Positions 9,080 to 18,070 of a stretch of 39,998 nt of DNA are shown here, in pieces. Origin of the DNA: Leptolyngbyaceae cyanobacterium CSU_1_3 (GTDB taxonomy: Bacteria; Cyanobacteriota; Cyanobacteriia; Leptolyngbyales; Leptolyngbyaceae); NCBI GenBank assembly GCA_012034655.1, contig JAAUOZ010000031.1, positions 1-39,998 of the forward strand, in the 5' to 3' direction. A program made the position numbers and the translations under genes. Position 1 is the first letter of the stretch. Every line of letters begins with the position of its first letter. The notes under the pieces were generated by a model, which did no database searches, had not been told where the DNA came from, and saw nothing but the letters and a program-made list of their open reading frames with translations.

Positions 9080-10276
9080 GTGAGTATTAGACGATCGCTC
9101 TATCTGCCCCGCCGTCAAGTAATTCGAGGTTTGTTAGGCACGGCTGCCTTTGGGATTTCTTCTCGATTGTGGGCAGGATGCAGTTCTAACCAGAGTCCTA
9201 GTGCTTCGACTCCAGACAGCCCTGGAGCCAGCCCCGCTGGTGACAAAGAGCTAGTGATGGGGTTCATCTATGTCGGAGCTAAGGACGATTTTGGCTGGAA
9301 CCAGTCCCACGCAGAGGGCAAAGAGGGGGTCTCTAAACTAGCAGGCGTGAAAACCGTCGAACAGGCAAACGTGCCCGAAACCACCGAAGTGCAAGAAGCC
9401 ATGCGAAGCATGATCGAGCAAGAAGGCGCAACAGTGCTCTTTCCGACCTCGTTTGGCTACTTCGATCCGCACATCGTCAAGATGGCTAAAGATTATCCTA
9501 ACGTGCAGTTTTTTCACTGTGGCGCACTCTGGAAAGAAGGATTACCCAACAACATTGGCAGCTACTTTGGCGATGTAGACGAAGCGCAATATGTGGCAGG
9601 TAGAATTGCCGCTCAGACCAGCAAAACTGGCAAACTTGGATTTGTGGCCGCCAAGCCCATCAACCCGGTGCTGCGAAACATCAACGGCTTTATGTTGGGC
9701 GCACGCAGTGTCAAACCTGAGATTACGATGCGCGTGATTTTCACAGGAGATTGGTCGCTGCCCGTCAAGGAAGCGGAAGCCACCAACTCCTTAGCTGACC
9801 AGGGAATCGATGTCGTAGGGATGCATGTAGACAGCCCGAAAGTCGTGATCGAAACGGCTCAAAAGCGAGGAATTTTCACCTCTGGCTTCCACACCGTTCA
9901 GTCGTCTCTTGCACCACAACTTTATTTGACAGGAACCGCCTGGGATTGGACTAGCGTGTATTCTAATTATGCTGAAATGATTAAAGCAGGCAAAACCCTG
10001 ATGAATGGAGGCATTCCCCATCTGATCAGAGGCAGCCTGAAGGAAAAATTTGTCAAGCTTGCGCCCTATGGTGCGGCGGTTGCCGATGCCACCAAAAAAG
10101 ATGCAGACGACACGATCGCCAAATTTTCCAGTGGCGATCTTGCAGTCTACAAAGGGGCGATCGAGTCTAACAATGGTCAGGTAAAAATTCCTTCAGGAAC
10201 CGCCTTCAAGATCACCGATCCGTCGCTCGACAAAATTGACTGGTTAGCCGATGGAGTCGTTGGCAGCGCTACCTAA
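9080..10276 (+). CDS. BMP-family ABC transporter substrate-binding lipoprotein
   Basis: Periplasmic binding component of a nucleoside- or purine-type ABC importer (basic membrane protein/PnrA family). The GTG start is supported by CGAGGAG eight to fourteen bases upstream. The N-terminus combines a Tat-like twin arginine (R11-R12) with a lipoprotein-type Cys at 34 (LWAGC; Trp at -3 is atypical), then a Ser/Pro linker. The mature domain shows ELVMGFIYVGAKDDFGWNQS, the helix ending ATVLFPTSFGYFDP, the hinge segment NNIGSYFGDVDEAQYVAGRI and KLGFVAAKPINPVLRNINGF, all family hallmarks. It is the first gene of a binding protein-permease-permease set. The ligand is inferred from the family only. Confidence 0.9.
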   Translation: MSIRRSLYLPRRQVIRGLLGTAAFGISSRLWAGCSSNQSPSASTPDSPGASPAGDKELVMGFIYVGAKDDFGWNQSHAEGKEGVSKLAGVKTVEQANVPETTEVQEAMRSMIEQEGATVLFPTSFGYFDPHIVKMAKDYPNVQFFHCGALWKEGLPNNIGSYFGDVDEAQYVAGRIAAQTSKTGKLGFVAAKPINPVLRNINGFMLGARSVKPEITMRVIFTGDWSLPVKEAEATNSLADQGIDVVGMHVDSPKVVIETAQKRGIFTSGFHTVQSSLAPQLYLTGTAWDWTSVYSNYAEMIKAGKTLMNGGIPHLIRGSLKEKFVKLAPYGAAVADATKKDADDTIAKFSSGDLAVYKGAIESNNGQVKIPSGTAFKITDPSLDKIDWLADGVVGSAT

Positions 10277-10428
10277 GGGGCTTGCGGATCAATAACATAC
10301 CAGCGTTAAGGGCACTGCCATGCCTCGACGAGTATTCATTTTTTCGGGTGTTTTATTGCCGCGATCGCCCCTAGCATTCTCCATTTCCGCTCGCAACGTG
10401 CCCTCCCCCATTCCCCACCCTCCTCCCC

Positions 10429-11517
10429 ATGCTCAGTTCTTCTCAGTGGCGCAGAACCGCCGAAGCAATTTGCATTCCCATTGGTGCGTTGATTTTTTCT
10501 CTGATTTTGTTTGGGCTATTTTGTGCGGCGGCGGGGGCAAACCCGTTTGCGGTCTATGCCGCTATCCACAAAGCGGCGTTTGGGAGTTGGTCGGCGTTTC
10601 AGGACACCTTAATTCGGGCGGCTCCGTTGATGTTGACTTCACTGTGTACGGCGCTGCCTGCCCAATTGGGGTTGGTGATCATTGGCAATGAGGGGGCGCT
10701 GGTGATCGGCGGAGTGGCGGCGATCGCGGCGGGTCTGGCGGTGGCAGGGTCGGCTCCCACGATGGTGGTGCAAAGTGTGATGGCGATCGCGGGTCTGGTT
10801 GCGGGCGGCGTGTGGATTGGTACAGTGGGCGCATTACGGCACTATCGAGCCGTGAACGAGACCATTAGTAGTCTGTTGATGAACTACATTGCCATCGCCT
10901 TACTGAACCATCTAGTGGGTGGGCCGATGCGCGATCCGAGTTCTCTCAATAAGCCGTCGAGTTATCCGATTCCAGAAATCGACAAATTGGGGATGCTGCC
11001 GTTTACGCGTGTTCATTATGGGCTACTTTACGGAATTATTGCCTGCGTGATTGCGTACTTTTTGATTCAGCGCACCACGTTTGGGTTTGCCGCTCGAACG
11101 GCTGGGGGCAACGTCAAAGCGGCAAGAATTGCGGGGTTGCCCGTGGGGAAATTGACGATCGCCATCTGTTTTTTGGCAGGGTCTTGTGCGGGGTTGGCGG
11201 GCATGGTAGAAGTGGCCGCAGTTCACGGTCGTGCGAATGAATCGTTGAATGCTAACTATGGATACGCAGGTATTCTCGTGGCATTCATTGCTCGATATAA
11301 TCCGATCGCGGCCAGCATTGTTGCCGTTTTACTCGGTGGCATTCTCGCGAGTGGTGGAATTTTGCAGCGAAGACTGGGACTGCCAGATGCGACCGTGTAT
11401 GTTTTTCAGGGTCTCGTTTTCTTGGTAGTTCTATACAGCGAATCATTGTACGGGCGGTTTGCCGTGTTCAAAGAACGCGATTCTGCTCCTATGGCCTCGT
11501 CTGCGATCGTTGAGTAA
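10429..11517 (+). CDS. ABC transporter permease, nucleoside-import type (NupP-like)
   Basis: Inner-membrane permease of the BPD_transp_2 family, which pairs with BMP-family binding proteins. The 362-residue protein has about eight to ten hydrophobic helices. Family landmarks are the ALPAQLGLVIIGNEGALVIG segment, NETISSLLMNYIAIALLNHL and the late loop FAARTAGGNVKAARIAGLPV, which is the likely ATPase-coupling loop. The ATG at 10429 has no strong ribosome site; the 152-bp gap after the binding-protein gene shows no other gene. The second permease follows 22 bp later. No ATP-binding subunit gene is found in the cluster. Confidence 0.9.
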   Translation: MLSSSQWRRTAEAICIPIGALIFSLILFGLFCAAAGANPFAVYAAIHKAAFGSWSAFQDTLIRAAPLMLTSLCTALPAQLGLVIIGNEGALVIGGVAAIAAGLAVAGSAPTMVVQSVMAIAGLVAGGVWIGTVGALRHYRAVNETISSLLMNYIAIALLNHLVGGPMRDPSSLNKPSSYPIPEIDKLGMLPFTRVHYGLLYGIIACVIAYFLIQRTTFGFAARTAGGNVKAARIAGLPVGKLTIAICFLAGSCAGLAGMVEVAAVHGRANESLNANYGYAGILVAFIARYNPIAASIVAVLLGGILASGGILQRRLGLPDATVYVFQGLVFLVVLYSESLYGRFAVFKERDSAPMASSAIVE

Positions 11518-11539
11518 ATTAACTTGATAGGAGTTAGGC

Positions 11540-12487
11540 ATGGCAACTGAAGCACTCGGCTGGTGGGGCGTTCCCTTGGGCATTATGGCGGGAATTTTGC
11601 GGGGCAGTGCCCCATTTTTGTTTGTGAGCTTGGGCGAATGTTTGACCGAAAAGAGCGGCAAAATTAACCTGGGACTAGAAGGAACGCTGCTGATGGGGGC
11701 AATGAGTGCCTATGGTGTTTCCTACCTGAGTGAGAAAACGGTAGGGGCGGCGATCGCGCCTTGGTTGGGCGTGTTGGTGGCTGGGTGCGCGGGGATGGTT
11801 TTAGGCTTCATTCATGCGTGGCTTTCTCAACAGCCCAAGGTCAATGATGTGGCCGTCGGGATTGCGATGATCATTTTTGGCAGTGGGGTGGCTTTCTTTC
11901 TAGGAAAGCCGTTCATCCAGCCGCCTGCCCCCCAGCTTCCGGCGTTTTCTCTCGGCTGGTGGAGCAGCATCTCGCAGGTGCAATCAGCCTTGCAGGTAAG
12001 CCCGCTATTTTTGATTGGCCTTGCGATCGCGCCCCTGATGGCCTGGTTTTTTCGGTCAACGCGCTGGGGGTTGTTCATTCGGGCGGTAGGAGATAGCCCA
12101 GATGCAGCGTTGGCGATGGGGGTTTCGGTCAAGAAAGTGCGGATGCTGTGCATTATTGTGGGCAGCTTTCTAGCAGGAATTGGTGGCGCTTATCTGTCGC
12201 TTTACTATCCGGGCAGTTGGTCAGAACGGATTTCGAGCGGTCAAGGGTTAATGGCGGTGGCGCTGGTGATTTTTGCGCGGTGGAATCCGATTCAGTGTCT
12301 TTGGGCATCGATGTTGTTTGGAGGAGCGCAGTCGTTGGGCCCTGCTCTGCAAGCGGTTGGCATTGAGGGTGGATACTATCTATTTAATGCGTCGCCCTAC
12401 ATTCTGACGCTGTTGATTATGATCATCACCTGTTCACCCAAGAAAACTCTTTCGGGCGCACCAGGAGCGTTGGGGACTATGACTTGA
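11540..12487 (+). CDS. ABC transporter permease, nucleoside-import type (NupQ-like)
   Basis: Second permease of the same importer (315 residues, about eight hydrophobic helices). The start at 11540 is supported by TAGGAG eight to thirteen bases upstream. Landmarks are GECLTEKSGKINLGLEGTLL near residue 33, the second-permease signature of this family, and the coupling loop FIRAVGDSPDAALAMGVSVK near residue 195. Together with the preceding permease it would form the heterodimeric membrane channel. An ATPase would have to come from elsewhere in the genome. The gene is followed by repeats and a MITE-like element, then ureC. Confidence 0.9.
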   Translation: MATEALGWWGVPLGIMAGILRGSAPFLFVSLGECLTEKSGKINLGLEGTLLMGAMSAYGVSYLSEKTVGAAIAPWLGVLVAGCAGMVLGFIHAWLSQQPKVNDVAVGIAMIIFGSGVAFFLGKPFIQPPAPQLPAFSLGWWSSISQVQSALQVSPLFLIGLAIAPLMAWFFRSTRWGLFIRAVGDSPDAALAMGVSVKKVRMLCIIVGSFLAGIGGAYLSLYYPGSWSERISSGQGLMAVALVIFARWNPIQCLWASMLFGGAQSLGPALQAVGIEGGYYLFNASPYILTLLIMIITCSPKKTLSGAPGALGTMT

Positions 12488-12576
12488 GGAAAGAGGAGGG
12501 AAAAAAGATGAAGGGGCAGAATTATTTATAAGACGCATTTCGCCTCCGCTCAAGGCTCAAAATCTCCCCTAAAGGA

Positions 12577-12600
12577 GGGTTGAGCGCAGTCGAAACCCGG
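12577..12600. repeat. Dispersed intergenic repeat (GGGTTGAGCGnAGTCGAAACCCG), copy 1
   Basis: This 24-bp sequence recurs with one or two differences at 35049-35072 in another intergenic region. It is preceded here by CTCCCCTAAAGGAG, a small palindrome. It looks like a short dispersed cyanobacterial intergenic repeat with no coding role. Confidence 0.7.
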
Positions 12601-12631
12601 CATCTAGTTGGCTTTAATTCCACCCTGCTAT

Positions 12632-12742
12632 TTGGTGGTCTGTCAAGAATTTTTTGAGGAATTTTTAGCTCCTCAAAAATAACCTCAAAAATAACCGGTT
12701 TCCCATTCCCGATCCGTCTATTAAAGTTTGACAGACTACTAG
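12632..12742 (-). mobile_element. MITE-like element, copy 1 (upstream of ureC)
   Basis: This non-coding element of about 110 bp is the inverted counterpart of the one at 23903-24001. Read on the minus strand it begins CTAGTAGTCTGTCA (12729-12742) and ends TGACAGACC. It shares TTTAAT, GATCGGGAAT, GGTTATTTTTGAG-like and AAAAAATTCTTGACAGACC blocks with the other copy. Terminal inverted repeats contain GTCTGTCA, and CTAG at the intact end fits the TA-within-CTAG target of IS630/Tc1-mariner elements. The left flank (TTTGGTG) has lost the CTAG. The element ends 17 bp before the ureC ATG, so it may affect ureC transcription. Confidence 0.8.
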
Positions 12743-12759
12743 ATTTGTGAGGAGTTTCT

Positions 12760-14469
12760 ATGAGTTATCGGATGCATCGCCGTGCCTATGCAGAAACCTT
12801 TGGCCCCACGGTGGGCGATCGAATTCGTCTGGCCGACACAGAACTGATAATTGAAGTCGAGCAAGACTACACCACCTATGGTGAAGAGGTAAAATTTGGC
12901 GGCGGTAAGGTGATTCGCGATGGCATGGGTCAGTCTCCGATCACCAACGAAGAGGGCGCAGTCGATGCGGTGATCACCAACGCGCTGATTTTAGATTGGT
13001 GGGGAGTGGTCAAAGCGGATATTGGGATCAAAGACGGCAAGATAGCGGCGATCGGCAAAGCTGGAAATCCCTATATTCAAGACAATGTGACGATCGTCAT
13101 TGGCCCTGGAACCGAGGCGATCGCCGGAGAAGGGCTGATTCTGACGGCTGGAGGCATCGACGCGCATATTCACTTTATCTGCCCTCAGCAGATCGAAGTG
13201 GCGATCGCCTCCGGAGTCACCACCTTGATTGGCGGTGGCACGGGGCCAGCAGCCGGAACCAACGCCACCACCTGCACCCCCGGCCCGTGGAATATTTACC
13301 GCATGTTGCAAGCGGTGGAGGCCTTCCCAATCAATGTGGGGTTTCTGGGTAAGGGTAATGCTAGTCAGCCTGCTGCCCTAGAAGAACAGGTGAAAGCGGG
13401 AGCCATGGGCTTAAAGCTGCACGAAGATTGGGGCACAACACCGGCGGCGATCGATACCTGTCTGAGTGTGGCCGATGAGTACGATATTCAGGTAGCCATC
13501 CACACCGATACCCTCAATGAGGCGGGGTTTGTCGAAGATACGATCGCCGCTTTCAAAAATCGCGTCATTCACACCTATCACACCGAAGGTGCAGGAGGAG
13601 GACACGCGCCCGACATCATCAAGGTCTGCGGCGAAGCCAATGTGCTGCCCTCTTCGACCAATCCAACTCGCCCTTATACGCTCAACACCCTCGACGAACA
13701 CCTCGACATGCTCATGGTCTGCCACCATTTGGATGCCAGCATTCCTGAAGACGTGGCGTTTGCAGAATCGCGAATTCGCCGCGAGACGATCGCCGCCGAA
13801 GATATCCTGCATGATTTGGGTGCGTTTAGCATGTTGTCTTCTGACTCGCAGGCGATGGGGCGAATTGGAGAAGTGATCATTCGCACCTGGCAAACCGGGC
13901 ACAAAATGAAGGTTCAGCGCGGAGCATTGCCAGAAGATTCCTCCCGCAACGATAATCACCGTGCCAAACGCTACATCGCAAAGTATACGATCAACCCAGC
14001 GATCGCCCACGGCATTGCTACCCATGTGGGATCGGTCGAAGTCGGCAAACTAGCAGATCTCTGCCTGTGGCGACCTGCTATGTTTGGCGTAAAGCCTGAA
14101 ATGGTCATCAAAGGCGGCATGATTGCCTGGTCGCAAATGGGCGATGCCAATGCCAGCATTCCCACCCCGCAGCCGGTGCACATGCGACCGATGTTTGGCA
14201 GTTTTGGGGGGGCGATCGCTGCCACGTCTCTGACGTTTCTTTCGCAAGCGGCGCTCAAAAAAGGCATTCCTGACAGGCTAGGCCTCCAAAAGCAAGCGAT
14301 CGCTGTGTCGGGCATTCGCACCCTCACCAAGCGAGACATGAAACTCAACGATGCACTACCCAAAATGGAAGTCGATTCTGAAACCTACGCGGTGCGGGCA
14401 GATGGGCAACTACTCACCTGCGAACCTGCAACCGTCTTGCCAATGGCGCAGCGATATTTTTTATTCTAA
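12760..14469 (+). CDS. ureC: Urease alpha subunit
   Basis: Catalytic subunit of the nickel enzyme that hydrolyses urea to ammonia and carbamate. The start is preceded by TGAGGAG with good spacing. The 569-residue length is standard. All metal ligands are visible: H136 and H138 (DAHIHFICP), the carbamylated K219 ([10 protein letters not shown]), H248, H274 ([15 protein letters not shown]) and D362 (SSDSQAMGR); the flap Cys-His is C321-H322 (MVCHHLD). The protein therefore looks active. No ureA, ureB or accessory genes ureD-G are in the window, so the urease genes are scattered, as in many cyanobacteria. A MITE-like element lies immediately upstream, and a nucleoside-type ABC importer precedes it. 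Confidence 0.98.
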   Translation: MSYRMHRRAYAETFGPTVGDRIRLADTELIIEVEQDYTTYGEEVKFGGGKVIRDGMGQSPITNEEGAVDAVITNALILDWWGVVKADIGIKDGKIAAIGKAGNPYIQDNVTIVIGPGTEAIAGEGLILTAGGIDAHIHFICPQQIEVAIASGVTTLIGGGTGPAAGTNATTCTPGPWNIYRMLQAVEAFPINVGFLGKGNASQPAALEEQVKAGAMGLKLHEDWGTTPAAIDTCLSVADEYDIQVAIHTDTLNEAGFVEDTIAAFKNRVIHTYHTEGAGGGHAPDIIKVCGEANVLPSSTNPTRPYTLNTLDEHLDMLMVCHHLDASIPEDVAFAESRIRRETIAAEDILHDLGAFSMLSSDSQAMGRIGEVIIRTWQTGHKMKVQRGALPEDSSRNDNHRAKRYIAKYTINPAIAHGIATHVGSVEVGKLADLCLWRPAMFGVKPEMVIKGGMIAWSQMGDANASIPTPQPVHMRPMFGSFGGAIAATSLTFLSQAALKKGIPDRLGLQKQAIAVSGIRTLTKRDMKLNDALPKMEVDSETYAVRADGQLLTCEPATVLPMAQRYFLF

Positions 14470-14485
14470 TAAAGCTTGATAGGCA

Positions 14486-14520
14486 CAAAAAAAGAAGGGA
14501 CTGAGGTATGTCCCTTCTTC
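14486..14520 (-). terminator. Intrinsic terminator of the hli gene
   Basis: AAGAAGGGAC (14492-14501) and GTCCCTTCTT (14510-14519) form a 10-bp stem with loop TGAGGTAT. On the minus strand the hairpin is followed by a run of seven T, giving a classical rho-independent terminator about 65 bp past the hli stop. On the plus strand it also lies 22 bp past the ureC stop and could help end that transcript. Confidence 0.85.
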
Positions 14521-14582
14521 GAGAATCTGTAGGTTGCCCCACAGAATCTAGTTGACCAAAAACGCAAACTTGAGGCAAAAGC

Positions 14583-14759
14583 CTACATCAAACCGAGGAA
14601 GCGAAGCACTCCTTCATGGGCAAAATATTCAGTGATCAGAGCAGAGATGAAGCCGATCATGGCGAATCGACCATTCCAAAGCTCTGCCTGGGGAGTGAAA
14701 CCAAACTTCCAAGCATTGCGGTCTTCGACAACGGGAGCAGTCACTTTGTTTGTAGTCAT
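14583..14759 (-). CDS. High-light-inducible protein (Hli/Scp, one-helix)
   Basis: Small single-helix relative of chlorophyll a/b-binding proteins, which binds pigment and protects photosystem assembly intermediates under stress in the thylakoid membrane. From the ATG at 14759 the product is 58 residues; the in-frame upstream codon at 14780 is less likely because AAGAG precedes 14759 at eight bases. The Chl-binding motif is intact: E, N and R in AELWNGRFAMIGF, followed by a hydrophobic helix (ISALITEYF). The N-terminus lacks a transit or signal sequence, as expected. It diverges from an FBT-family transporter gene and has its own terminator. Induction by light is expected from the family, not seen in sequence. 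Confidence 0.95.
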   Translation of the reverse strand: MTTNKVTAPVVEDRNAWKFGFTPQAELWNGRFAMIGFISALITEYFAHEGVLRFLGLM

Positions 14760-14950
14760 GGCTGTTACTCTTGAACGCATTTGCTGTTTCTAATGTAAAG
14801 CAATATTACAAAAAGTGTCAAAGTATTAATTCAAAGGAATGCAATGCAATAAGTTTTGCTTATGATCGGCAAACTTCGAGCCAGGTGAACTTCGCCAGAG
14901 ATATGCCGCTATCATGGGAACTATTGATTGATATTTGTAACAAATCATCA

Positions 14951-16390
14951 ATGATTGTTTCCTCTTCTAGCTTCACCAAACTCAAGAATTCTCTCCAAGA
15001 GAAGATTTTCTTTGGTCACGAACCTTCAACGGAGTTGATCGCAATTTTGCTGGTCTACTTTGTTCAGGGGATTATTGGCTTATCACGTCTAGCAATCAGC
15101 TTCTTCTTGAAGGATGAGTTGGGGCTAAGTCCGGCGGATGTATCGGCGCTGCTGGGAATTGTAGCCCTACCGTGGATGGTTAAGCCTTTGTTTGGCTTCG
15201 TCTCAGACGGGCTGCCGATTTTTGGGTATCGCAGGCGACCTTACCTAATTTTGTCGGGCTTTTTGGGCGCAGCCTCCTGGGTGGCCCTGGCGACGATTGT
15301 TCATTCTCCCCTAACCGCCACCCTGACGATCGCCCTCGGCTCAATGTCGATCGCCATCAGCGATGTGATTGTCGATTCCTTAGTAGTCGAACGGGCGCGC
15401 CATGAATCGGTGAGCGGTGCAGGATCGCTGCAAGCTTTGTGCTGGGGTGCTTCGGCTGTGGGCGGTCTAATGACAGCCTACTTTAGCGGCGCGCTGCTTC
15501 AGCAGTTTGATACGCGCACGGTCTTTGCCATTACGGCCACCTTTCCATTGATTGTGTCGGCAGTGGCCTGGCTGATTGCCGAAGATCCGGTGAGCGAAAA
15601 ACCAGACTGGTCGATCGTCCGCAATCAACTAGGGCAACTTAAGCAGGCCGTTACTCAGAAAGCAATCTGGCTACCCACAGCCTTTCTGTTTCTCTGGCAA
15701 GCCACCCCCACCGCCGAGTCTGCTTTCTTTTATTTTTCGACCAATGAGTTGGGGTTTGAGCCAGAATTTTTGGGACGGGTGCGGCTGGTGACGAGCATTG
15801 CCGCCCTCGTGGGAATTTGGATCTATCAGCGTTTTCTAAAGACCGTGCCATTTCGGATGATTTTTGGCTGGTCGATCGTCATCTCTTCGGTGCTGGGCAT
15901 GTCAATGCTGTTGCTGGTGACTCATGCCAATCGGGCGATCGGGCTAGACGATCGCTGGTTTAGCTTGGGCGATAGCCTGGTGCTGACGGTGATGGGGCAA
16001 ATTGCCTTTATGCCCGTCCTGGTGTTGGCGGCAAGGCTCTGCCCACCGGGGGTTGAAGCCACCCTCTTTGCTTTATTAATGTCAGTGGTTAATCTAGCTG
16101 GGCTAGTTTCCTATGAGCTTGGCGCAGTGTTGACTCATTGGCTCGGCGTGAATGAATCCAATTTCGATAAGCTTTGGCTGCTGGTAGTCATTACAAATCT
16201 GACAACTTTGTTGCCGCTACCATTTTTGGGTTGGCTTCCGGCGGCGAACCAAGAGGTTGATGCTGATGCCCAGATCACCTTTGCGATCGAAGCTGACAGT
16301 TCCGCCTCTAAGCACCTGGCACAGCCATTTTTGCCCGATCTTGTTTCAGAATTAATTCCACGACGAGACACGATCGAAGGAGATCTGTGA
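14951..16390 (+). CDS. Folate/biopterin transporter (FBT/BT1 family)
   Basis: Twelve-helix MFS-related transporter of the FBT family; a cyanobacterial member is known to carry folates, though other members may have other substrates. From ATG 14951 the protein has 479 residues and begins MIVSSSSFTKLKNSLQEKIF, resembling family N-termini; alternative starts at 14903 and 14771 add Lys/Ser-rich residues without homology. Family motifs are FVQGIIGLSRLAISFFLKDE, SALLGIVALPWMVKPLFGF and GYRRRPYL in the second loop, plus SDVIVDSLVVERAR in helix 5. It diverges from hli across about 190 bp, and the carotenoid oxygenase gene follows 63 bp downstream. Confidence 0.88.
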   Translation: MIVSSSSFTKLKNSLQEKIFFGHEPSTELIAILLVYFVQGIIGLSRLAISFFLKDELGLSPADVSALLGIVALPWMVKPLFGFVSDGLPIFGYRRRPYLILSGFLGAASWVALATIVHSPLTATLTIALGSMSIAISDVIVDSLVVERARHESVSGAGSLQALCWGASAVGGLMTAYFSGALLQQFDTRTVFAITATFPLIVSAVAWLIAEDPVSEKPDWSIVRNQLGQLKQAVTQKAIWLPTAFLFLWQATPTAESAFFYFSTNELGFEPEFLGRVRLVTSIAALVGIWIYQRFLKTVPFRMIFGWSIVISSVLGMSMLLLVTHANRAIGLDDRWFSLGDSLVLTVMGQIAFMPVLVLAARLCPPGVEATLFALLMSVVNLAGLVSYELGAVLTHWLGVNESNFDKLWLLVVITNLTTLLPLPFLGWLPAANQEVDADAQITFAIEADSSASKHLAQPFLPDLVSELIPRRDTIEGDL

Positions 16391-16453
16391 GATTCCTAGA
16401 TAACGCGATTGCTCAAAGCATTAGTAAACACTAAAAGAAAAAGTTAAGCACGA

Positions 16454-17989
16454 ATGAGTATGCAAGGGTTTCAACTTCACGAACAGGCTTCTACAGTTCC
16501 AATTACGTCTTACAACATAGAAGAGTGGCAGAAGGGCTATCGCTCTCTTAAACAAGAGCATGATTATTGGATTGATGAAGTAGAGGGAGAAATACCACCA
16601 GAGCTAGAAGGAACTTTATATCGCAACGGCCCTGGGCTGTTGGATGTGAACGGACAGCGAATTCAACATCCGTTTGATGGAGATGGCATGATCTGCGCGA
16701 TCGCCTTTAAGCAAGGTCGTGCACACTTTCGTAATCGCTTTGTCCGTACAGAAGGCTACATTGCAGAACAGGAAGCTGGAAAGATCCTTCACAGAGGTGT
16801 GTTTGGGACGCAAAAGCCCGGAGGATGGTTTGCGAATGCTTTTGATATGAAAATCAAAAACATTGCGAATACTCAAATTCTTTACTGGGGCGGAAAGCTG
16901 CTGGCTCTCTGGGAAGCGGCTGAGCCTCACCAACTCGACCCGCGATCGCTCGAAACATTAGGCCTAGAATTCTTTGATGGTGCAATTCAACCCGGCGAAT
17001 CGTTTGCCGCCCATCCCTGGATCGATCCATCTTCACAATTTGACCAGGGTGCACCGTGTCTGGTGAACTTTTCCATTCAGGCAGGGCTATCTTTTACGAT
17101 TAACATCTATGAGTTAGACACCGCAGGCAAGGTTGTTCGCCAGCAAAATCACCCGGTTCCTGGCTTTGCCTTCATTCACGACTTTGCCATCACGCCCAAC
17201 TACTGCGTCTTTTTTCAAAATCCGGTGCGGTTTAATCCATTGCCGTTTTTGATGGGAATGCGATCGGCGGGAGAATGCATTCAGTTTCAACCCGACCAGC
17301 CGACACGAGTGATCATTATTCCTCGCAACACTGCGTCTCGCCCAAAACCGATCGTTCTAGACACCCAATCTGGTTTTGTCTTTCACCATGCAAACGCCTA
17401 CGAGCAAGCGGGCGAAATTGTGATCGACTCTATTTGTTACGAGAATTTGCCCTCGGTTGAGCCAGGGGCAGACTATCGGGACACTAAGTTTGAGAGTCTT
17501 ATGCCGGGTCAACTCTGGCGATTTCACCTGAACCTCGAAACCAAAACAGTCCAGCGCCAACTGCTAGAGCCTCGCTGCTGTGAGTTTCCCTTTGTGCACC
17601 CGGCTCAGGCGGGGCGGAAGCATCGATTTATCTATATGGGTGCGGCTCACACGGCCGATGGCAATGCGCCGCTCCAGGCAATTTTGAAGGTTGATGTGGA
17701 GTCTGATCAGCGTCAACTTTGGAGCGCTGCACCGAATGGATATGTCGGCGAACCTGTCTTTGTGCCGCGTGGAACTGCCGATGAGTCTGGGCTTTACACC
17801 GAGTTGCAGAGTGACGAAGATGAGGGTTGGTTGTTCACAATGGTGTACGACAGCAAATACGATCGCACTGATGTCGTCATTCTCGACGCAAAAGATCTAG
17901 AGAAAGGGGCGATCGCTCGTCTCCATCTCAAGCACCACGTCCCCTACGGGCTACACGGCAGCTTTACCCCCCATTATTTTGAATCCTAA
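16454..17989 (+). CDS. Carotenoid oxygenase, apocarotenoid-cleaving (RPE65/ACO family)
   Basis: Non-heme iron dioxygenase that cleaves carotenoid or apocarotenoid double bonds, giving retinal-type products. The four iron-binding histidines of the seven-bladed propeller are present: H187 (FAAHPWID), H242 (FIHDFAIT), H311 or H312 (FHHANAYE) and H501 (GLHGSFTP). The conserved N-terminal blade LEGTLYRNGPG and HPFDGDGM (residues 72-79) are also clear. At 511 residues it is close to cyanobacterial apocarotenoid-15,15'-oxygenase. Its substrate (apocarotenal versus full-length carotene) cannot be fixed by eye. The gene follows the FBT transporter by 63 bp and could share its transcript. Confidence 0.92.
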   Translation: MSMQGFQLHEQASTVPITSYNIEEWQKGYRSLKQEHDYWIDEVEGEIPPELEGTLYRNGPGLLDVNGQRIQHPFDGDGMICAIAFKQGRAHFRNRFVRTEGYIAEQEAGKILHRGVFGTQKPGGWFANAFDMKIKNIANTQILYWGGKLLALWEAAEPHQLDPRSLETLGLEFFDGAIQPGESFAAHPWIDPSSQFDQGAPCLVNFSIQAGLSFTINIYELDTAGKVVRQQNHPVPGFAFIHDFAITPNYCVFFQNPVRFNPLPFLMGMRSAGECIQFQPDQPTRVIIIPRNTASRPKPIVLDTQSGFVFHHANAYEQAGEIVIDSICYENLPSVEPGADYRDTKFESLMPGQLWRFHLNLETKTVQRQLLEPRCCEFPFVHPAQAGRKHRFIYMGAAHTADGNAPLQAILKVDVESDQRQLWSAAPNGYVGEPVFVPRGTADESGLYTELQSDEDEGWLFTMVYDSKYDRTDVVILDAKDLEKGAIARLHLKHHVPYGLHGSFTPHYFES

Positions 17990-18070
17990 CTGCCCGCAGA
18001 CAAGTAATACGATTTTTGGGTTTTAGGTTCTGGATGCTGGGTTTGATCCAGGATCTAGAGTCCAAAATTT

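Noticed and set aside
10320-10691. Open frame of 123 codons before the first permease
   Set aside because: It overlaps the NupP-like permease gene in another frame, has no homology-like motifs, and the permease frame is clearly real.
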